Shown here: one piece after another, positions 5,719-7,295 of the stretch
How the letters are laid out: every line of letters starts with the position of its first letter
Position numbering within the stretch: the stretch's first letter is position 1
Source of the DNA: JAXHUE01 sp034189655
GTDB lineage: Bacteria > Chloroflexota > Dehalococcoidia > E44-bin15
Length of the DNA: 7,295 nt
NCBI GenBank assembly: GCA_034189655.1
Contig: JAXHUE010000044.1
Span: 1 to 7,295, forward strand
Reading direction: 5' to 3'
Notes under the pieces: generated by a model
Told to the model about the DNA's origin: nothing
Databases searched by the model: none
The model's input: only the letters and a program-made list of their open reading frames with translations
Made by a program: the position numbers and the translations under genes

Positions 5719-6006
5719 GTGCAGGATGAGCATGCTCACCGCGAGTGAACCGATGCATAGCGGCAGCGTGGCGAAGAGCCAGCGCCCCGGGTCGAGAAAG
5801 AAGGCCAGGGCCCAGGCCCGGCCCCCAAACAGGGCAAAGAGTCCGAAGTAGAGGCTCTCTAGAAAGACGGCGGCGCTCACCGCGGCCAGGACCACCGCCC
5901 CGATGCGACGCCGCCGCACCGGCGATCGGTAGCGGAAGAAGTAGCCGGCATTTAGGCCGCTGCTGACTAATGTCACCACGTACTGCACTACTATAAGCTG
6001 GTGCAT
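5695..6006 (-). CDS. Small three-helix membrane protein under a LexA-like promoter
   Basis: A 103-residue integral membrane protein. Predicted membrane helices are about 4-24 (LIVVQYVVTLVSSGLNAGYFF), 35-60 (IGAVVLAAVSAAVFLESLYFGLFALF) and 77-97 (LFATLPLCIGSLAVSMLILH), with a basic RYRSPVRRRR loop after the first. I do not recognise a named family. The start at 6006 is set by GAGGAGAG a few bases upstream, with the promoter at 6025-6054; the frame extends to 6138 but that would pass through the promoter. The final residues RFFGARQ and the stop codon are encoded by the first unit of the left repeat array, so the original C-terminus may have been replaced. A near-LexA operator in the promoter suggests damage induction, which would fit a prophage holin or a membrane stress peptide. 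Function is inference. Confidence 0.7.
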   Translation of the reverse strand: MHQLIVVQYVVTLVSSGLNAGYFFRYRSPVRRRRIGAVVLAAVSAAVFLESLYFGLFALFGGRAWALAFFLDPGRWLFATLPLCIGSLAVSMLILHRFFGARQ

Positions 6007-6024
6007 GGGTCTCTCCTCGTGGGG

Positions 6025-6054
6025 ATAGTAGTACATATGTTCTGTTCCTGTCAA
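6025..6054 (-). promoter_or_regulatory. Promoter of the membrane protein gene with LexA-like (SOS) box
   Basis: On the minus strand, TTGACA (6049-6054), an 18-base spacer and TACTAT (6025-6030) precede a short leader with GAGGAG and the ATG at 6006. The spacer contains AGAACATATGTACT, one core base away from the Gram-positive LexA operator GAAC-N4-GTTC and nearly identical to the box at 79-92. The box is 16 bases from the -35 in both promoters when measured from ACATATG. Repressor binding would directly block polymerase. LexA control is inferred. Confidence 0.65.
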
Positions 6055-6066
6055 GATGGCCCTGTC

Positions 6067-6468
6067 ATTTTTTCGCAGCGGGGCTTTTTCGCAGCGGGGC
6101 ATAAGGTGGCTATCGTGGGTGCAGTCTGGATGTGGCATTCACAAGCGGGCATATCAGCAGGGGCCTTTTTTAGAAGCGAGGCACTGGATGGCTATACTCG
6201 ACACGTCCTAGCTACGGCATTCACCTGCCCGTATCTTCATCGAGGCTTTTTCGCAGCGGGGCATAAGGTGGCTATCGTGGGTGCAGTCTGGATGTGGCAT
6301 TCACCAGCGGGCATATCAGCAGGGGCCTTTTTTTGCAGCGGGGCACTGGATGGCTATACTCGACACGTCCTAGATACGGCATTCAATACCAGGTATCTTC
6401 AGCGAGGCTTTTTTCGAAGCGGGGCATAAGGTGGCTATCGTGGGTGCAGTCTGGACGCGGCGTGTCGC
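6067..6468 (+). repeat. Middle array: alternating B-A-B-A-B units of the ~81-bp repeat, rightward
   Basis: After a short partial copy (6067-6084), units begin with a T-run plus (C)G(C/A)AGCG(G/A)GGCA, anchored at 6090, 6172, 6252, 6334 and 6415. Spacing is 80-82 bases. Two subtypes alternate. Type B (6090, 6252, 6415) continues ATAAGGTGGCTATCGTGGG; type A (6172, 6334) continues CTGGATGGCTATACTCGAC and shares CTAG-TACGGCATTCA with the left array. Thus the B+A pair of about 162 bases is itself tandemly repeated and almost identical between copies. The last B unit breaks off near 6468. This stretch of about 450 bases between the promoter at 6054 and the HIT gene holds no convincing gene. Confidence 0.88.
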
Positions 6469-6515
6469 CACCAGAGGTGTACTGGGGGACTTTCAGGGGA
6501 CAGCAACGCTCACAG

Positions 6516-6872
6516 TCAGCCCAGGCGGCTCAGGCGCTGGCCACCCAGCACGTGCAGGTGCACGTGGGCGATCTCTTGCCCGGAGTCGGGCCCGGAGTTC
6601 AGGATGAGGCGGTAGCCGCTCTGCTCAACTCCCTCTCTCTGCGCCACCTCGCTGCCTACGTGGATGAGGTGGCCCAGCAGCCGCTCGCCCTCGGTACTCT
6701 CGGCGCGCAGCGACGTTATGTGGGCCCGGGGCAGCACCAGCAGGTGGATGGGGGCGGAGGGGTTGATGTCGCGCACGACAACGACATCCTCATCCTGGTA
6801 CAGGATGTCGCTCTTGAGCTCACCGGCTATGATGCGACAGAAAACGCAATTACTCTTTTCGAAGCGAGGCAT
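6516..6872 (-). CDS. HIT-family (histidine triad) nucleotide-binding hydrolase
   Basis: A 118-residue HINT-type histidine triad protein. The family hydrolyses AMP-linked phosphoramidates or related nucleotides in the cytoplasm. Residues: NCVFCRIIAGEL at 8-19 (the usual CxFCxI opening), YQDEDVVVVRDINPSAPIHLLVLPRAHI (25-52), SGYRLILNSGPDSGQEIAHVHLHVLGG (85-111). The catalytic triad is H103-x-H105-x-H107, with H51 in PRAHI. Cys9, Cys12 and His residues could hold a zinc ion, as in some members. Length and the late LGG match the family. The start ATG and the codons for PRFEK lie in repeat-array sequence, with no ribosome binding site visible. The native start may have been replaced by repeat DNA, but the core opening at Cys9 is intact. 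Neighbours are repeat arrays on both sides. Confidence 0.93.
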   Translation of the reverse strand: MPRFEKSNCVFCRIIAGELKSDILYQDEDVVVVRDINPSAPIHLLVLPRAHITSLRAESTEGERLLGHLIHVGSEVAQREGVEQSGYRLILNSGPDSGQEIAHVHLHVLGGQRLSRLG

Positions 6873-7085
6873 TCAATCGCAACCTTCTACTCATTCTGGC
6901 TACAGCATTCGCCTGCCGGTATACAGTCAGAGGCCCTTTTCGAAGCGGGGCATAGGACAGCTCTCTTCGATACATTCTAGCTACGTCATTCAATGCCAAG
7001 TATCTTCATCGAGGCTTTCTCGGAGCGAGGCATTGGACTGCTACCTTGGATAAACCTAGCTACGGCATTCACCTGCCGGCATCTT
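6855..7085 (+). repeat. Right array: three diverged ~81-bp repeat units, rightward
   Basis: Units are anchored at CGAAGCGAGGC (6860), CGAAGCGGGGC (6941) and CGGAGCGAGGC (7021), spaced 81 and 80 bases. They share CTAGCTACG-CATTCA and TCATCGAGGC with the type A units of the middle array, but are more diverged from each other. The first unit overlaps the 5' end of the HIT gene. The array ends near 7085, just before the terminator hairpin of the acyl-CoA dehydrogenase gene. Confidence 0.82.
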
Positions 7086-7105
7086 CACCTTCGACAGAAA
7101 CCCAG

Positions 7106-7147
7106 AAGGGAGGGCCAGCCCCGAAGACCGGGCCCGCACCCTCCCTT
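7106..7147 (-). terminator. Strong hairpin, probable terminator of the acyl-CoA dehydrogenase gene
   Basis: AAGGGAGGG (7106-7114 on the plus strand) pairs perfectly over nine bases with CCCTCCCTT (7139-7147). The enclosed sequence can form a further CCCG/CGGG stem around 7120-7133. It lies 20 bases after the dehydrogenase stop codon. On the minus strand it is followed by CTGGGTTTCTG, only a weak U-run, so termination may be partial or Rho-assisted. Confidence 0.65.
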
Positions 7148-7167
7148 AGGACTGCTATAGAAATGCG

Positions 7168-7295
7168 CTATAAACCCAGCTCCTGGGCTACCTTCTCGCG
7201 GTGCCAGTCGGGGTCGCCAAACGTGGGCTCGGCGGCCTTGGCCCGCTTGAAGTACAGCGGCATGTCGTGGTCTATGCAGAAGCCGATGCCGCCGT
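7168..7295 (-). CDS. Acyl-CoA dehydrogenase, C-terminal end (partial)
   Basis: Only the last 41 codons are present; the gene enters from the right edge. The translation begins GGIGFCIDHDMPLYFKRAKAAEPTFGDPDWHREKVAQELGL. This is the conserved C-terminal HGGxGF...HD...YLKRAK helix of acyl-CoA dehydrogenases. These FAD enzymes introduce the alpha-beta double bond in acyl-CoA substrates during fatty or branched-chain acid breakdown, or act in related acyl-CoA pathways. The two leading bases AC fit a preceding His codon, as expected for HGG. The catalytic base and substrate pocket lie outside the window, so chain-length specificity cannot be judged. A strong hairpin follows the stop. Confidence 0.85.
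   Translation of the reverse strand, partial: GGIGFCIDHDMPLYFKRAKAAEPTFGDPDWHREKVAQELGL

Noticed and set aside
5267..5758. Open frames on both strands through the left repeat array, encoding a 27-residue protein repeat
   Set aside because: They stay open only because the 81-base period is divisible by three. Both strands are open, no start signal fits, and the same family elsewhere is not open.
6007..6138. Upstream extension of the membrane protein to 6138
   Set aside because: It would cover the promoter and repeat DNA. The ATG at 6006 has a proper ribosome binding site.
6001..6980. Plus-strand open frames through the middle array and across the HIT gene
   Set aside because: They consist of repeat DNA and the antisense of a well-supported HIT gene.
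5321..7085. CRISPR array
   Set aside because: Units of about 81 bases are contiguous and diverged throughout. There is no short constant repeat with variable spacers and no cas gene.
5321..7085. Integron attC sites around gene cassettes
   Set aside because: The repeats flank two small genes, but no GTTRRRY or matching inverse core sites and no integrase are visible, and the genes have their own promoter or none.
1..7295. tRNA, rRNA or insertion sequence
   Set aside because: I saw no cloverleaf, ribosomal RNA segment, transposase or integrase gene on either strand.

Overview
The window looks like a chromosomal stretch of a fairly GC-rich bacterium, most likely a member of the Chloroflexota (Dehalococcoidia-like). 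This assignment is an inference from the style of the phage-type proteins, the HIT protein and the acyl-CoA dehydrogenase tail; no ribosomal RNA or marker gene is present to prove it. Almost every gene from 1367 rightward lies on the minus strand.

Region by region. (1) Positions 1-103 hold a minus-strand promoter, a hairpin leader and a strong ribosome binding site for a gene whose start codon lies just outside the left edge. (2) Positions 137-1359 form an AT-richer block of three small genes. A DUF6941-like gene (+) has a near-consensus sigma-70 promoter. Its 3' end overlaps an unrecognised minus-strand gene by 65 bp, and that gene shares its start site (the four bases CATG) with a divergent plus-strand gene. 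(3) Positions 1367-5280 are a tightly packed, GC-rich minus-strand operon of phage packaging type. In transcription order it reads: 52-residue protein, 121-residue basic protein, small coiled-coil/single-TM protein with a 78-bp in-frame N-terminal repeat, terminase large subunit, Cys-rich helix-turn-helix protein, SPP1-type portal protein. The genes are mostly linked by 1-4 bp gaps or an ATGA overlap. No capsid, scaffold, protease or tail gene follows the portal; it ends 7 bp from the unrelated plus-strand gene.

(4) Positions 5321-7085 are dominated by three arrays of one roughly 81-bp repeat family. They surround a three-TM small membrane protein gene (5695-6006) and a HIT-family hydrolase gene (6516-6872). 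Left of the membrane gene the units run leftward; right of it they run rightward. The repeat supplies the last codons and stop of the membrane protein and the start codon and first codons of the HIT protein. (5) Positions 7106-7147 form a strong hairpin, probably a terminator, behind the C-terminal end of an acyl-CoA dehydrogenase gene that enters from the right edge.

The packaging genes would act together: the terminase motor cuts and pumps DNA through the portal, and the small upstream or HTH proteins may recognise DNA. The promoter of the membrane protein and the promoter at the left edge share the same layout. Each has TTGACA, an 18-base spacer and a -10, with a near-perfect Gram-positive-type LexA (SOS) box inside the spacer. 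Flanking chromosomal housekeeping genes (HIT, acyl-CoA dehydrogenase) next to a partial phage module suggest an integrated, reduced or rearranged prophage.
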